From: UBA4292 sp964648695
GTDB lineage: Bacteria > Bacillota > Clostridia > Lachnospirales > Lachnospiraceae
Length of the DNA: 42,783 nucleotides
Direction of reading: 5' to 3'
Assembly: GCA_964648695.1 (NCBI GenBank)
Contig: CAZYLH010000006.1
Span: 1 to 42,783, forward strand
Shown: positions 16,324 through 24,930 of the stretch, in pieces
Layout of the letters: the number at the start of each line of letters is the position of its first letter
Position numbering within the stretch: the stretch's first letter is position 1
Program-made: the position numbers and the translations under genes
The notes under the pieces: model-generated
Database searches by the model: none
What the model was told of the DNA's origin: nothing
Seen by the model: the letters and a program-made list of their open reading frames with translations, nothing else

Positions 16324-16396
16324 TGGGACCTATAGGGCTCGAACCTATGACCCTCTGCTTGTAAGGCAGATGCTCTCCCAGCTGAGCTAAGATCCC
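16324..16396 (-). tRNA. tRNA-Val (TAC)
   Basis: The minus strand shows a complete cloverleaf: acceptor GGGATCT with AGGTCCC, anticodon stem TCTGC/GCAGA around loop CTTACAA (anticodon TAC), and T arm ATAGG-TTCGAGC-CCTAT. It lies 14 bases upstream of tRNA-Met in the same transcript. CCA is not encoded. Confidence 0.95.
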
Positions 16397-16420
16397 ACAG
16401 GTCTTTCCGACGACTTTGCC

Positions 16421-16449
16421 ATTATATGCTAAATGATTTTTGTTGTCAA
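16421..16449 (-). promoter_or_regulatory. Strong promoter of the tRNA pair
   Basis: On the minus strand a perfect TTGACA (16444-16449) and a perfect TATAAT (16421-16426) are spaced by 17 bases, about 25 bases before tRNA-Val. This is a consensus housekeeping promoter. Confidence 0.9.
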
Positions 16450-16508
16450 GCGTTTTAAAAAAGTTTTTTGGCGCCCAGCGGGGCGGCCCAGACCGCCTTA
16501 AAAACGCC

Positions 16509-16537
16509 TTGAAAAGGTGCGTGGCATGGACTATAAT
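16509..16537 (+). promoter_or_regulatory. Promoter of ispF
   Basis: TTGAAA at 16509-16514 and TATAAT at 16532-16537 are separated by 17 bases, about 40 bases before the ispF start. Confidence 0.7.
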
Positions 16538-16575
16538 GATGCAAGCAAAACGAAAAACTGATATGGAGGTGACGT

Positions 16576-17109
16576 ATGAGAGTAGGAATGGGGTATGATG
16601 TACATCAGCTTGTGTCGGAGCGTGAACTCATACTCGGAGGTGTGAATATACCATATGAGAAAGGACTCTTAGGTCATTCGGATGCGGATGTGCTTTTACA
16701 CGCCATAATGGACGCTCTTTTGGGAGCGGCGGCGATGGGAGATATAGGTAAGCTCTTCCCGGACAGCGATGATAAGTATAAAGGCATCAGCAGCATAAAG
16801 CTTTTAGAGGAGGTGGGAGAACGCTTATCTGATGGGGGATATGCCGTTGGAAATATCGACGCTACGGTGATCGCCCAGAGGCCAAAGCTGGCTCCATATA
16901 AGGAAGAGATGCAAAAGAATATCGCAGGGGCACTAAGGATAGATGTAAGCCAAGTGAATGTCAAGGCAACCACAGAGGAGGGCCTTGGCTTTACGGGAAC
17001 GGGACAGGGCATCTCATCACAGGCCATAGCGCTCTTATATGAGGTTAGAGATTTAGAAAGTCCACAGGCGCCGGGGTGTCACTCCTGCTGTGGGGTGATG
17101 CCACATTAA
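16576..17109 (+). CDS. ispF: 2-C-methyl-D-erythritol 2,4-cyclodiphosphate synthase
   Basis: This 177-residue enzyme catalyses the cyclisation step of the MEP isoprenoid pathway. The zinc ligands are in place: D8 and H10 in GYDVHQL, and H42 in DADVLLHAIMDALLG, together with H34 in LLGHSDAD. The ending EGLGFTGTGQGISSQAIALL is also typical. Most IspF proteins end near residue 157-160. Here about 20 residues follow (EVRDLESPQAPGCHSCCGVMPH) with a Cys/His-rich finish. AGGTGAC precedes the ATG. It has its own promoter and is not linked to other MEP genes. Confidence 0.96.
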   Translation: MRVGMGYDVHQLVSERELILGGVNIPYEKGLLGHSDADVLLHAIMDALLGAAAMGDIGKLFPDSDDKYKGISSIKLLEEVGERLSDGGYAVGNIDATVIAQRPKLAPYKEEMQKNIAGALRIDVSQVNVKATTEEGLGFTGTGQGISSQAIALLYEVRDLESPQAPGCHSCCGVMPH

Positions 17110-17157
17110 AAGAGCAGATAAATTTTGTTAAAAAATTAGCAATTTTGGAAAAAGGAC

Positions 17158-17186
17158 TTGCCTTTTTTTTGCAAAGCTAGTAGAAT
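17158..17186 (+). promoter_or_regulatory. Probable promoter of gap
   Basis: TTGCCT at 17158-17163 and TAGAAT at 17181-17186 are spaced by 17 bases. This leaves a leader of about 80 bases before the gap start codon. The -35 match is weak. Confidence 0.45.
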
Positions 17187-17273
17187 AGCAATGAATTCCG
17201 GTAGCTATTGTGGGCTTGGCTAAAAAGCCTTCCTGCAAGGTATATACCAATATATATTAGGAGGAAACTTAAA

Positions 17274-18311
17274 ATGGCAGTAAAAGTTGCAATTAATGGT
17301 TTTGGCCGTATTGGCCGTCTGGCATTCAGACAGATGTTTGGCGCGGAAGGATATGAGGTTGTTGCAATCAACGATCTTACAAAGCCCTCCATGCTTGCAA
17401 ACCTTTTAAAGTATGACACCGCTCAGGGTGGATACTGTGGAACTATCGGTGAGAACCTTCACACTGTAACCGCAGATGATGAGGCTAACACCATTACTGT
17501 GGACGGAAAGACTCTTACTATTTATAAGGAAGCGGACGCTTCTAAGCTTCCCTGGGGTAAGATCGGCGTTGACGTAGTTCTTGAGTGCACAGGCTTTTAC
17601 TGCTCTAAGGATAAGTCCATGGCTCATATCACTGCAGGCGCTAAGAAGGTTGTTATCTCTGCTCCCGCAGGAAATGACTTAAAGACCATCGTTTTCTCTG
17701 TAAATGAGAATACACTCACCGCTGATGATCAGATCATCTCCGCTGCATCCTGCACCACAAACTGCTTGGCTCCTATGGCTAGCGCATTAAATAAGTATGC
17801 TCCGATCCAGAGCGGTATCATGAGCACCATCCACGCTTACACCGGTGATCAGATGATCCTTGACGGACCTCACAGAAAGGGTGACCTTAGAAGAGCTCGT
17901 GCAGGTGCTGCAAATATCGTTCCCAACTCCACAGGTGCAGCTAAGGCTATCGGCCTTGTTATCCCTGAGCTTAACGGAAAGCTCATCGGTTCTGCTCAGA
18001 GAGTTCCTGTAGCAACAGGTTCAACCACCATCCTGACCGCAGTTGTAAAGGGCAAGGACGTTACAAAGGAAGGCATCAACGCCGCTATGAAGGCTGCCGC
18101 TTCTGAGTCCTTCGGATACAACGAGGATCAGATCGTATCCTCCGACGTAATCGGTATGAGATACGGTTCTTTATTTGACGCAACTCAGACCATGGTTGCT
18201 AAGATTGACGAGGATACCTATCAGGTACAGGTTGTTTCCTGGTATGACAATGAGAACTCCTACACCAGCCAGATGGTTCGTACAATCAAGTACTTCGCTG
18301 AGTTGGCTTAA
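17274..18311 (+). CDS. gap: Glyceraldehyde-3-phosphate dehydrogenase, type I
   Basis: This 345-residue enzyme oxidises glyceraldehyde 3-phosphate to 1,3-bisphosphoglycerate with NAD. The Rossmann start is VAINGFGRIGRLAFRQM, and the catalytic cysteine is C160 in SAASCTTNCLAPMA. The closing WYDNENSYTSQMVRT is also diagnostic. The frame is open further upstream to 17208, but the ATG at 17274 sits seven bases after TAGGAGGA and gives the normal protein length. Codon choice looks strongly biased, as expected for a highly expressed gene. It leads a gap-pgk-tpiA cluster, with an intrinsic terminator right after it. Confidence 0.97.
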   Translation: MAVKVAINGFGRIGRLAFRQMFGAEGYEVVAINDLTKPSMLANLLKYDTAQGGYCGTIGENLHTVTADDEANTITVDGKTLTIYKEADASKLPWGKIGVDVVLECTGFYCSKDKSMAHITAGAKKVVISAPAGNDLKTIVFSVNENTLTADDQIISAASCTTNCLAPMASALNKYAPIQSGIMSTIHAYTGDQMILDGPHRKGDLRRARAGAANIVPNSTGAAKAIGLVIPELNGKLIGSAQRVPVATGSTTILTAVVKGKDVTKEGINAAMKAAASESFGYNEDQIVSSDVIGMRYGSLFDATQTMVAKIDEDTYQVQVVSWYDNENSYTSQMVRTIKYFAELA

Positions 18312-18352
18312 GCTGTGCTCTGACTCGAATAATTTCAATTTTGGAAATTTGG

Positions 18353-18381
18353 GTCCGGTCCATTGGGCCGGACTCTTTTTT
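18353..18381 (+). terminator. Terminator between gap and pgk
   Basis: GTCCGGTCC and GGGCCGGAC form a nine-base stem (one G-T pair) around ATT, followed by TCTTTTTTT. I see no promoter between it and pgk, so pgk probably depends on read-through. Confidence 0.82.
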
Positions 18382-18405
18382 AATCCATGAAAAGGAGATT
18401 AAATC

Positions 18406-19626
18406 ATGTTAAACAAGAAATCCATTGATGATATCAACGTAAAGGGAAAGAGAGTACTGGTTCGCTGTGATTTCAACGTTCCGTTAAAGGAAGGAAAGAT
18501 CACGGACGAGACCCGTATCGTGGCAGCGCTTCCGACCATAAATAAGCTTCTGGGTGATGGAGGCAAGGTTGTTCTCTGCTCCCACCTTGGAAAGGTAAAG
18601 AACGGCCCTAACGATGGTGAGTCCCTTGCGCCCGTGGCAGAGCGCCTTTCTGAAAAGCTAGGAAAGCCTGTGACATTTGTCTCAGATTATAATGTGACTG
18701 GAGAGGCAGCAAGCAAAGCGGTTGCAGCTATGAAAGAGGGAGATGTTGTCCTTCTTCAAAATACGCGCTTTCGCGGTAAGGAGGAGACTAAGAACGGCGA
18801 GGAGTTTTCTAAGGAGCTTGCTGATCTGGCAGACGTATATGTGTGCGACGCATTCGGTTCTTCCCACAGAGCGCATGCCTCTGTAGAGGGAGTTACAAAG
18901 TTTATCTCCGCTAAAGGAGGAGAGAATGTTGTCGGCTATCTGATGCAAAAGGAGATCGATTTCCTAGGAAACGCAGTGGAAAACCCCGTTCGTCCTTTCG
19001 TTGCCATCCTTGGCGGAGCAAAGGTTGCTGACAAGCTAAATGTTATAAATAACCTCCTTGAAAAGTGCGATACCCTAATCATCGGCGGCGGTATGGCATA
19101 CACCTTCTTAAAGGCACAGGGCTATGAGATCGGAAAGTCTTTGGTTGACAACGAAAAGCTTGATTACTGCAAGGAGATGATGGGAAAGGCAAAAAAGCTT
19201 GGAAAAAAGCTGCTCCTTCCCGTGGACTCCGTGACTATAGCAGATTTCCCGAGTCCGATAGATGCGCCTGTTGACGTTGAGGTTTACGATGTTGCGGATA
19301 TGCCAGCTGACAGGGAGAGCTGTGATATCGGCCCTAAGACGGCAGAGATGTATGCAGACGCTGTAAAGTCCGCAAAGACTGTTGTATGGAACGGCCCCAT
19401 GGGCGTATTTGAAAACCCCACTCTTGCGGCAGGTACGTTAGCGGTTGCAAAGGCTCTTGCGCAGACTGATGCCACAACCATCATCGGCGGCGGAGATTCC
19501 GCGGCAGCTGTAAATCAGATGGGCTATGGCGACAAGATGAGTCATATTTCCACCGGCGGTGGCGCTTCCTTAGAGTTTTTGGAGGGCAAGGTTCTTCCCG
19601 GTGTTGCAGCGGCAGATGACAAATAA
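18406..19626 (+). CDS. pgk: Phosphoglycerate kinase
   Basis: This 406-residue enzyme transfers phosphate from 1,3-bisphosphoglycerate to ADP. It shows the expected N-terminal substrate motif VLVRCDFNVPLKEGKITDETR, the hinge region GGAKVADKLNVINNLL, and the nucleotide loop GPMGVFENPTLAAGT followed by GGGDSAAAVNQMG. Length and motifs are normal. AAAGGAG precedes the ATG. It stands 94 bases after gap across a terminator and 21 bases before tpiA, so pgk and tpiA are co-transcribed. Confidence 0.97.
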   Translation: MLNKKSIDDINVKGKRVLVRCDFNVPLKEGKITDETRIVAALPTINKLLGDGGKVVLCSHLGKVKNGPNDGESLAPVAERLSEKLGKPVTFVSDYNVTGEAASKAVAAMKEGDVVLLQNTRFRGKEETKNGEEFSKELADLADVYVCDAFGSSHRAHASVEGVTKFISAKGGENVVGYLMQKEIDFLGNAVENPVRPFVAILGGAKVADKLNVINNLLEKCDTLIIGGGMAYTFLKAQGYEIGKSLVDNEKLDYCKEMMGKAKKLGKKLLLPVDSVTIADFPSPIDAPVDVEVYDVADMPADRESCDIGPKTAEMYADAVKSAKTVVWNGPMGVFENPTLAAGTLAVAKALAQTDATTIIGGGDSAAAVNQMGYGDKMSHISTGGGASLEFLEGKVLPGVAAADDK

Positions 19627-19647
19627 TTAGCGAGAGAGGCAATTAGA

Positions 19648-20397
19648 ATGAGAAAGAAGATTATCGCAGGAAACTGGAAAATGAACATGACTCCCAGCCA
19701 GGCAGTGGCTCTGATTGAGGAGCTAAAGCCCCTGGTTAAAAATGATGATGTGGACGTTGTATTTTGTGTACCCGCCATTGATATAATTCCGGCCATTGAG
19801 GCTAGTAAGGGCACAAATATCCAGATCGGCGCTGAGAATATGTACTATGAGGAGAAGGGTGCATACACAGGGGAGATCGCTCCGGATATGCTGACAGACG
19901 CAGGCGTAAAGTACGTTATCATCGGCCATTCAGAGAGAAGAGAGTACTTTGCAGAGACTGACGAGACTGTAAACAAGAAGGTTATAAAGGCATTTGAGCA
20001 TGGCATTACCCCCATCATCTGCTGTGGCGAGTCATTAACCCAGAGAGAGCAGGGCATCACCATTGACTGGATCCGTCAGCAGATCAAGATTGCATTCCAG
20101 AACGTGACGGCAGACCAGGCAAAGACTGCAGTGATCGCTTACGAGCCCATCTGGGCTATTGGCACCGGAAAGGTTGCAACCACCAAGCAGGCGGAGGAAG
20201 TATGCGCTGCAATCCGCGCATGCATCGGCGAGATCTATGATGAGGCATGTGCTAAGGCTATCCGCATACAGTACGGCGGCAGTGTTTCCGCAGACAGCGC
20301 TCCGGAGCTCTTTGCTCAGCCAAATATTGACGGCGGACTTGTTGGCGGCGCTTCATTAAAGCCGGATTTTGGCAAGATTGTGAATTATAATAAGTAG
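19648..20397 (+). CDS. tpiA: Triose-phosphate isomerase
   Basis: This 249-residue barrel enzyme interconverts dihydroxyacetone phosphate and glyceraldehyde 3-phosphate. The active-site residues are the lysine in GNWKMN, H94 in IIGHSERR and E166 in AYEPIWAIGTGK, and the phosphate loops are IQYGGSV and GLVGGASL. GAGAGAGG precedes the ATG. It ends the gap-pgk-tpiA group, and a terminator follows at 20431. Confidence 0.97.
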   Translation: MRKKIIAGNWKMNMTPSQAVALIEELKPLVKNDDVDVVFCVPAIDIIPAIEASKGTNIQIGAENMYYEEKGAYTGEIAPDMLTDAGVKYVIIGHSERREYFAETDETVNKKVIKAFEHGITPIICCGESLTQREQGITIDWIRQQIKIAFQNVTADQAKTAVIAYEPIWAIGTGKVATTKQAEEVCAAIRACIGEIYDEACAKAIRIQYGGSVSADSAPELFAQPNIDGGLVGGASLKPDFGKIVNYNK

Positions 20398-20430
20398 TTA
20401 AGTTCCTGTTATTAAGAATTCCTAAAAAGA

Positions 20431-20481
20431 CAAAGGCTATTTGGATGGATCTGGAATCTATCTCAAGTAGCCTTTGTTTTT
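20431..20481 (+). terminator. Terminator after tpiA
   Basis: CAAAGGCTA at 20431-20439 pairs with TAGCCTTTG at 20468-20476 around a long, partly structured loop. TTTTT follows, and AAAAAG precedes the stem. Confidence 0.75.
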
Positions 20482-20502
20482 GATAGAATGGCTAAACCGC
20501 CC

Positions 20503-20532
20503 TTGACACAAAAAGGAATTTGGGATTATTAT
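20503..20532 (+). promoter_or_regulatory. Promoter of gpmI
   Basis: A perfect TTGACA at 20503-20508 and TATTAT at 20527-20532 are separated by 18 bases. The leader to the gpmI start is about 90 bases. Confidence 0.6.
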
Positions 20533-20629
20533 GTAATCCTGCGATATGCGAATATTGGGAAGGATTGTGAGAGTGCGTAGCGCGAAACAATCCGTAGGCA
20601 TCGCAACTATATCAAAAGGAGATATGAAA

Positions 20630-22171
20630 ATGGCAAAGAAACCTACAGTATTGATGATTTTAGATGGCTATGGTCTGGACGCTCCCGCTAAGGGCAATGC
20701 CATCTTTTTGGCAAAAACACCTGTGATGGATGATCTTATGAGAACATGCCCCTTTGTGAAGGGAAACGCAAGCGGTATGGCGGTTGGTCTGCCCGATGGT
20801 CAGATGGGAAATTCCGAGGTCGGCCACATGAATATGGGCGCAGGCCGCATTGTATATCAGGAGCTGACACGCATCACAAAATCCATTCAGGACGGCGACT
20901 TTTTTGAAAACGAGGCACTTTTGGATGCGGTTAATCACTGTAAGGGAAACGATTCCTCCCTGCATCTTTTTGGATTGCTCTCTGACGGCGGTGTCCACAG
21001 CCACAACACCCATCTATATGGACTTTTAGAGCTGGCAAAGCGCCAAGGTCTTAAAAAGGTTTATGTGCACTGCTTCCTTGACGGGCGTGATACGCCTCCC
21101 GCATCAGGAGCGGATTATGTTGCTGAGCTTGTAAAGAAGATGAGCGAGATCGGCGTAGGAGAGGTTGCAACCATATGCGGACGCTACTATGCGATGGACC
21201 GTGACAAAAACTATGACAGAGTTAAAAAGGCATATCTTGCCATGACAATGGGAGCTGGCGAGACTGCCTCAGACCCGGTTCAGGCGGTAAAGACCTCATA
21301 CGAAAACGAAAAGACGGATGAGTTTATGCTTCCCACGGTTATCTTAAAAGACGGCGCGCCAACGGCAGTGATTAAGGATCACGATTCTTGCATTTTCTTT
21401 AACTTCCGCCCAGACCGCGCAAGGCAGATTACAAGGGCGTTTTGTGACGATGAGTTTACCGGTTTTGAGAGGGAGCGTCTTAACGACTTGGTATTTGTCT
21501 GCTTTAAGGATTATGATGAGACGATCCCGAACAAGAAGGTGGCATTTGAGCAGGAAGAGCTTACAAACACCTTCGGTGAGTATCTTGCCGCGCATGGGAT
21601 GACACAGGCACGCATCGCTGAGACGGAAAAGTATGCCCATGTCACCTTCTTCTTTAACGGAGGCGTTGAGGAGCCAAATCCCGGTGAGGATCGCATCTTA
21701 GTAAATTCTCCAAAGGTTGCAACCTATGACTTGCAGCCTGAGATGAGCGCATATCAGGTGAGAGATAAGCTTGTGGAGGCCATCCGTTCAGAAAAGTATG
21801 ATGTGATAATTATCAACTTTGCAAATCCTGATATGGTGGGTCATACCGGCGTAATCCCTGCGGTTGTCAAGGCGATAGAAGTGATTGACGAGTGCGTTGG
21901 CGATGTGGTTAAGGCGATAAAGGAAGTTGACGGTCAGCTCTTTATCTGTGCGGATCACGGAAATGCAGATAAGCTTATAGATGAGGAGACCGGTGCAAGC
22001 TTTACCGCCCACACCACAAATCACGTGCCATTCATTTTGGTAAACGCTGATCCTTCATATAACCTTAGAGAGGGCGGCTGCTTAGCAGACATTATTCCTA
22101 CGCTTATCGAGCTTATGGGAATGGAACAGCCCGCAGAGATGACGGGAAAGAGCCTTTTAATTAAGGCGTAA
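20630..22171 (+). CDS. gpmI: Phosphoglycerate mutase, cofactor-independent
   Basis: This 513-residue two-manganese enzyme interconverts 3- and 2-phosphoglycerate. The alkaline-phosphatase-like domain begins VLMILDGYGLD, with phosphoserine S62 in GQMGNSEVGHMN. Later motifs are HCFLDGRDTPP, the metal-site string NFANPDMVGHTG, and CADHGNADK. The frame is open upstream to 20546, but AAAGGAG lies eight bases before the ATG at 20630, which gives the usual length. It has its own promoter, separate from the gap cluster. Enolase, its next partner in the pathway, is not in the window. Confidence 0.96.
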   Translation: MAKKPTVLMILDGYGLDAPAKGNAIFLAKTPVMDDLMRTCPFVKGNASGMAVGLPDGQMGNSEVGHMNMGAGRIVYQELTRITKSIQDGDFFENEALLDAVNHCKGNDSSLHLFGLLSDGGVHSHNTHLYGLLELAKRQGLKKVYVHCFLDGRDTPPASGADYVAELVKKMSEIGVGEVATICGRYYAMDRDKNYDRVKKAYLAMTMGAGETASDPVQAVKTSYENEKTDEFMLPTVILKDGAPTAVIKDHDSCIFFNFRPDRARQITRAFCDDEFTGFERERLNDLVFVCFKDYDETIPNKKVAFEQEELTNTFGEYLAAHGMTQARIAETEKYAHVTFFFNGGVEEPNPGEDRILVNSPKVATYDLQPEMSAYQVRDKLVEAIRSEKYDVIIINFANPDMVGHTGVIPAVVKAIEVIDECVGDVVKAIKEVDGQLFICADHGNADKLIDEETGASFTAHTTNHVPFILVNADPSYNLREGGCLADIIPTLIELMGMEQPAEMTGKSLLIKA

Positions 22172-22263
22172 GCCGACTTTACGTAGGATAATTTGTCGTT
22201 GTTTAAAGGGCAAAATGGACAGTAAAGAGCGCAAATGTTTTTTGCTAAATCCATGTGAAAAGC

Positions 22264-22292
22264 TGTTCATTTCTTTAAAAATGTGATATGAT
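22264..22292 (+). promoter_or_regulatory. Probable promoter of xfp (extended -10)
   Basis: TATGAT at 22287-22292 is preceded by TGA, which makes an extended -10 element. A weak TGTTCA lies 17 bases upstream. The transcript would start near 22299, just before the leader hairpin. Confidence 0.5.
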
Positions 22293-22313
22293 TTTTTTAT
22301 AGATTTCTCATTC

Positions 22314-22350
22314 AAACACGCACCTTAAAGGTTTCTTTGGTGCGTGTTTT
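22314..22350 (+). promoter_or_regulatory. Leader hairpin upstream of xfp
   Basis: AAACACGCACC at 22314-22324 and GGTGCGTGTTT at 22339-22349 form a perfect 11-base stem around a 14-base loop and end in four T. It lies between the xfp promoter and the xfp start. It could be an attenuator or an mRNA-stabilising element. A terminator for gpmI is less likely because it comes after the xfp promoter. Confidence 0.55.
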
Positions 22351-22394
22351 GGGAGAGAAAAATGCGAATACAAATTAGGATAACGGAGGTTGAG

Positions 22395-24764
22395 ATGGGA
22401 GAACAATTTTCATCTAAAGAGTATCTTCAGAAAGTGGACGCCTATTGGCGGGCGGCAAACTATCTGGCGGCAGCACAGCTTTATATGCTGGATAACCCGC
22501 TGTTAAGAGAACCGCTTACCAGGGACCAGGTAAAGAAAAAGATAGTGGGACACTGGGGAACGGTTCCGGGTCAGAACTTTGTGTATGTGCACATGAACAG
22601 AGCCATAAAGAAGTATGATCTTGATATGATATTAATCTCAGGCCCCGGTCACGGCGGAAACTTCTTTGTGGCAAACTCATATCTGGAGGGAACATACAGC
22701 GAGGTTTATCCCAATGTAAGCCAGGATTATGAGGGTATGAAGAGACTCTGTAAGCAGTTCTCTTTCCCGGGAGGTATCTCAAGCCACGTTGCTCCTGAGA
22801 CCCCCGGCTCCATAAACGAGGGCGGAGAGCTTGGCTATTCGATCGCCCATGCCTTTGGAGCAGTATTTGATAATCCAGATTTGATCTGCACCTGTATCGT
22901 GGGTGATGGAGAGGCGGAGACAGGGCCTCTTGCCACAGCATGGCATTCCAATAAATTTTTAAATCCCCTAACAGACGGTGCGGTGCTTCCCGTTCTTCAC
23001 TTAAACTGCTATAAGATAAACAACCCGACTGTATTTTCTCATATCTCACATGATGAGGTGGAGAGTTTCTTCCACGGCTGCGGCTGGAAGCCTTATTTTG
23101 TGGAGGGCTCAGACCCTGAAAAAATGCATGAAAAGATGGCAGAGGCTGTGGATGCATGTGTCGAGGAAATAAAGGAGATACAGAGAAAAGCGCGTGAGGA
23201 TGGCGTTATAGAAAGACCATTCTGGCCCATGATTGTTCTTCGCACACCTAAGGGATGGACAGGCCCTAAGACGGTGGACGGACTGCGCGTGGAGGGCTCC
23301 TTTAGAGCTCATCAGGTACCTATCATGATGGATAAGCCTGAGCATCTGGATATGTTAAAGGAGTGGCTCTTAAGCTACAAACCTGAGGAGCTTTTTGATG
23401 AGAATTACCGTCTTATACCGGAGCTTAGAAAGATGGCTCCTGAGGGCGATCGCAGGATCAGCGCGAACCCCCATGCTAACGGCGGTAAGCTCCTTAGGGA
23501 TTTAAGACTTCCTGACTTTAGGAACTACGCGCTTGATGTGCCAAAGCCTGGCTCTGTCACCGCTCAGGATATGATCGAGCTTGGCGGATATGTGAGAGAT
23601 ATCTTTGTTCTTAACAAGGAGCAGAAGAATTTCCGTATCTTTGGACCGGATGAGACCATGTCAAACCGCCTCTACAAGGTGTTTGAGGTAGAGCAGCGCG
23701 ACTGGAACGGAGAGTACCATGAGGCTGATGAGGATCTGGCAAGGGACGGACGCATTATGGACGCTTATTTGTCAGAGCATATGTGTGAGGGATGGCTTGA
23801 GGGGTATCTGCTCACCGGACGTCATGGCTTTTTTGCAAGCTATGAGGCGTTTATAAGAGTGGTTGACTCCATGTGCGCACAGCACGCTAAGTGGCTTAAG
23901 GTCTGCAATGAGCTTCCCTGGAGACAAAAGATTGCTTCATTAAACCTTATTTTGACTTCCAATGTATGGCAGCAGGATCACAACGGATTTACACATCAGG
24001 ATCCGGGCTTTTTAGATCATATCGCAAATAAGAAGGCGGATGTTGTGCGCATGTATCTGCCGCCCGATGCTAACTGCTTGCTGTCTTGCTTTGACCACTG
24101 CATCAAGAGCAAGAACTATGTAAATGTGATTGTCGCATCAAAGCATCCTTCATATCAGTGGCTGACCATGGAGCAGGCTGTTAAGCACTGCACACAGGGA
24201 ATCGGCATCTGGGATTGGGCAAGCAACGACCAGGGGCAGGAGCCGGATGTGGTTCTTGCATGCTGCGGTGACACACCAACACTTGAGGCATTAGCGGCAG
24301 TGACAATTCTTAGGGACAATCTGCCGGAGATAAAGATTCGCTTTATCAATGTGGTTGACTTAATGAAGCTTGAGCCTCATGTAAAGCACCCTCATGGCCT
24401 TACGGATGTTGACTATGATGCGCTATTTACCAAGGATAAGCCCATCATCTTTGCTTTCCATGGATATCCTACGCTGATCCACGAGCTGACATATGAGCGC
24501 AACAATCGCAACCTCCATGTCCACGGATATCAGGAGGAGGGAACGATCACCACACCGTTTGACATGCGCGTTCAGAATGAGATCGACCGCTTCCACCTGG
24601 TTGCGGATGTGATCAACAATCTGCCGCAGCTTGGAAACAGGGGCGCATATCTTCTTCAGCAGATCAGGGATATCTTGGTAGAGCATAACCAGTATATCGC
24701 ACAGTACGGTCAGGATTTGCCCATCATCCGCGACTGGAAGTGGCACACACCGGAAGATAAGTGA
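22395..24764 (+). CDS. xfp: Phosphoketolase (xylulose-5-P/fructose-6-P)
   Basis: This 789-residue thiamine-diphosphate enzyme splits xylulose 5-phosphate, and often fructose 6-phosphate, into acetyl phosphate and an aldose phosphate. Family motifs include GHWGTVPGQNFVYVHMNR, ISGPGHGGNFFVA, SFPGGISSHVAPETPGS, and the cofactor site VGDGEAETGPLATAWHS. The C-terminal half has FGPDETMSNRL and SNVWQQDHNGFTHQDPG. I use the ATG at 22395, which follows GGAGG, rather than an in-frame ATG at 22344 that lies in the leader hairpin. It sits beside lower-glycolysis genes, so acetyl phosphate made here could yield acetate and ATP. No acetate kinase gene is in the window. Confidence 0.96.
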   Translation: MGEQFSSKEYLQKVDAYWRAANYLAAAQLYMLDNPLLREPLTRDQVKKKIVGHWGTVPGQNFVYVHMNRAIKKYDLDMILISGPGHGGNFFVANSYLEGTYSEVYPNVSQDYEGMKRLCKQFSFPGGISSHVAPETPGSINEGGELGYSIAHAFGAVFDNPDLICTCIVGDGEAETGPLATAWHSNKFLNPLTDGAVLPVLHLNCYKINNPTVFSHISHDEVESFFHGCGWKPYFVEGSDPEKMHEKMAEAVDACVEEIKEIQRKAREDGVIERPFWPMIVLRTPKGWTGPKTVDGLRVEGSFRAHQVPIMMDKPEHLDMLKEWLLSYKPEELFDENYRLIPELRKMAPEGDRRISANPHANGGKLLRDLRLPDFRNYALDVPKPGSVTAQDMIELGGYVRDIFVLNKEQKNFRIFGPDETMSNRLYKVFEVEQRDWNGEYHEADEDLARDGRIMDAYLSEHMCEGWLEGYLLTGRHGFFASYEAFIRVVDSMCAQHAKWLKVCNELPWRQKIASLNLILTSNVWQQDHNGFTHQDPGFLDHIANKKADVVRMYLPPDANCLLSCFDHCIKSKNYVNVIVASKHPSYQWLTMEQAVKHCTQGIGIWDWASNDQGQEPDVVLACCGDTPTLEALAAVTILRDNLPEIKIRFINVVDLMKLEPHVKHPHGLTDVDYDALFTKDKPIIFAFHGYPTLIHELTYERNNRNLHVHGYQEEGTITTPFDMRVQNEIDRFHLVADVINNLPQLGNRGAYLLQQIRDILVEHNQYIAQYGQDLPIIRDWKWHTPEDK

Positions 24765-24792
24765 TTTAAAATACAATGATTTATGTCTTAGC

Positions 24793-24819
24793 GGCAGGTT
24801 CGCAAAACGCGAACCTGCC
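24793..24819 (+). terminator. Strong hairpin after xfp
   Basis: GGCAGGTTCGC and GCGAACCTGCC form a perfect 11-base stem around AAAAC, 29 bases after the xfp stop. No T run follows, so it may be a 3'-stabilising hairpin or a terminator that works without a U tract. Confidence 0.5.
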
Positions 24820-24930
24820 ATATTGATGATTCTGTATCAGAACCAGAAGTCTTAAGAGACCATGACGTAAGTCGACAAAAGGGCGTGGCTTACGGGAAGT
24901 TGTGGATGAATTTTTATAGGTTTAAGATAG

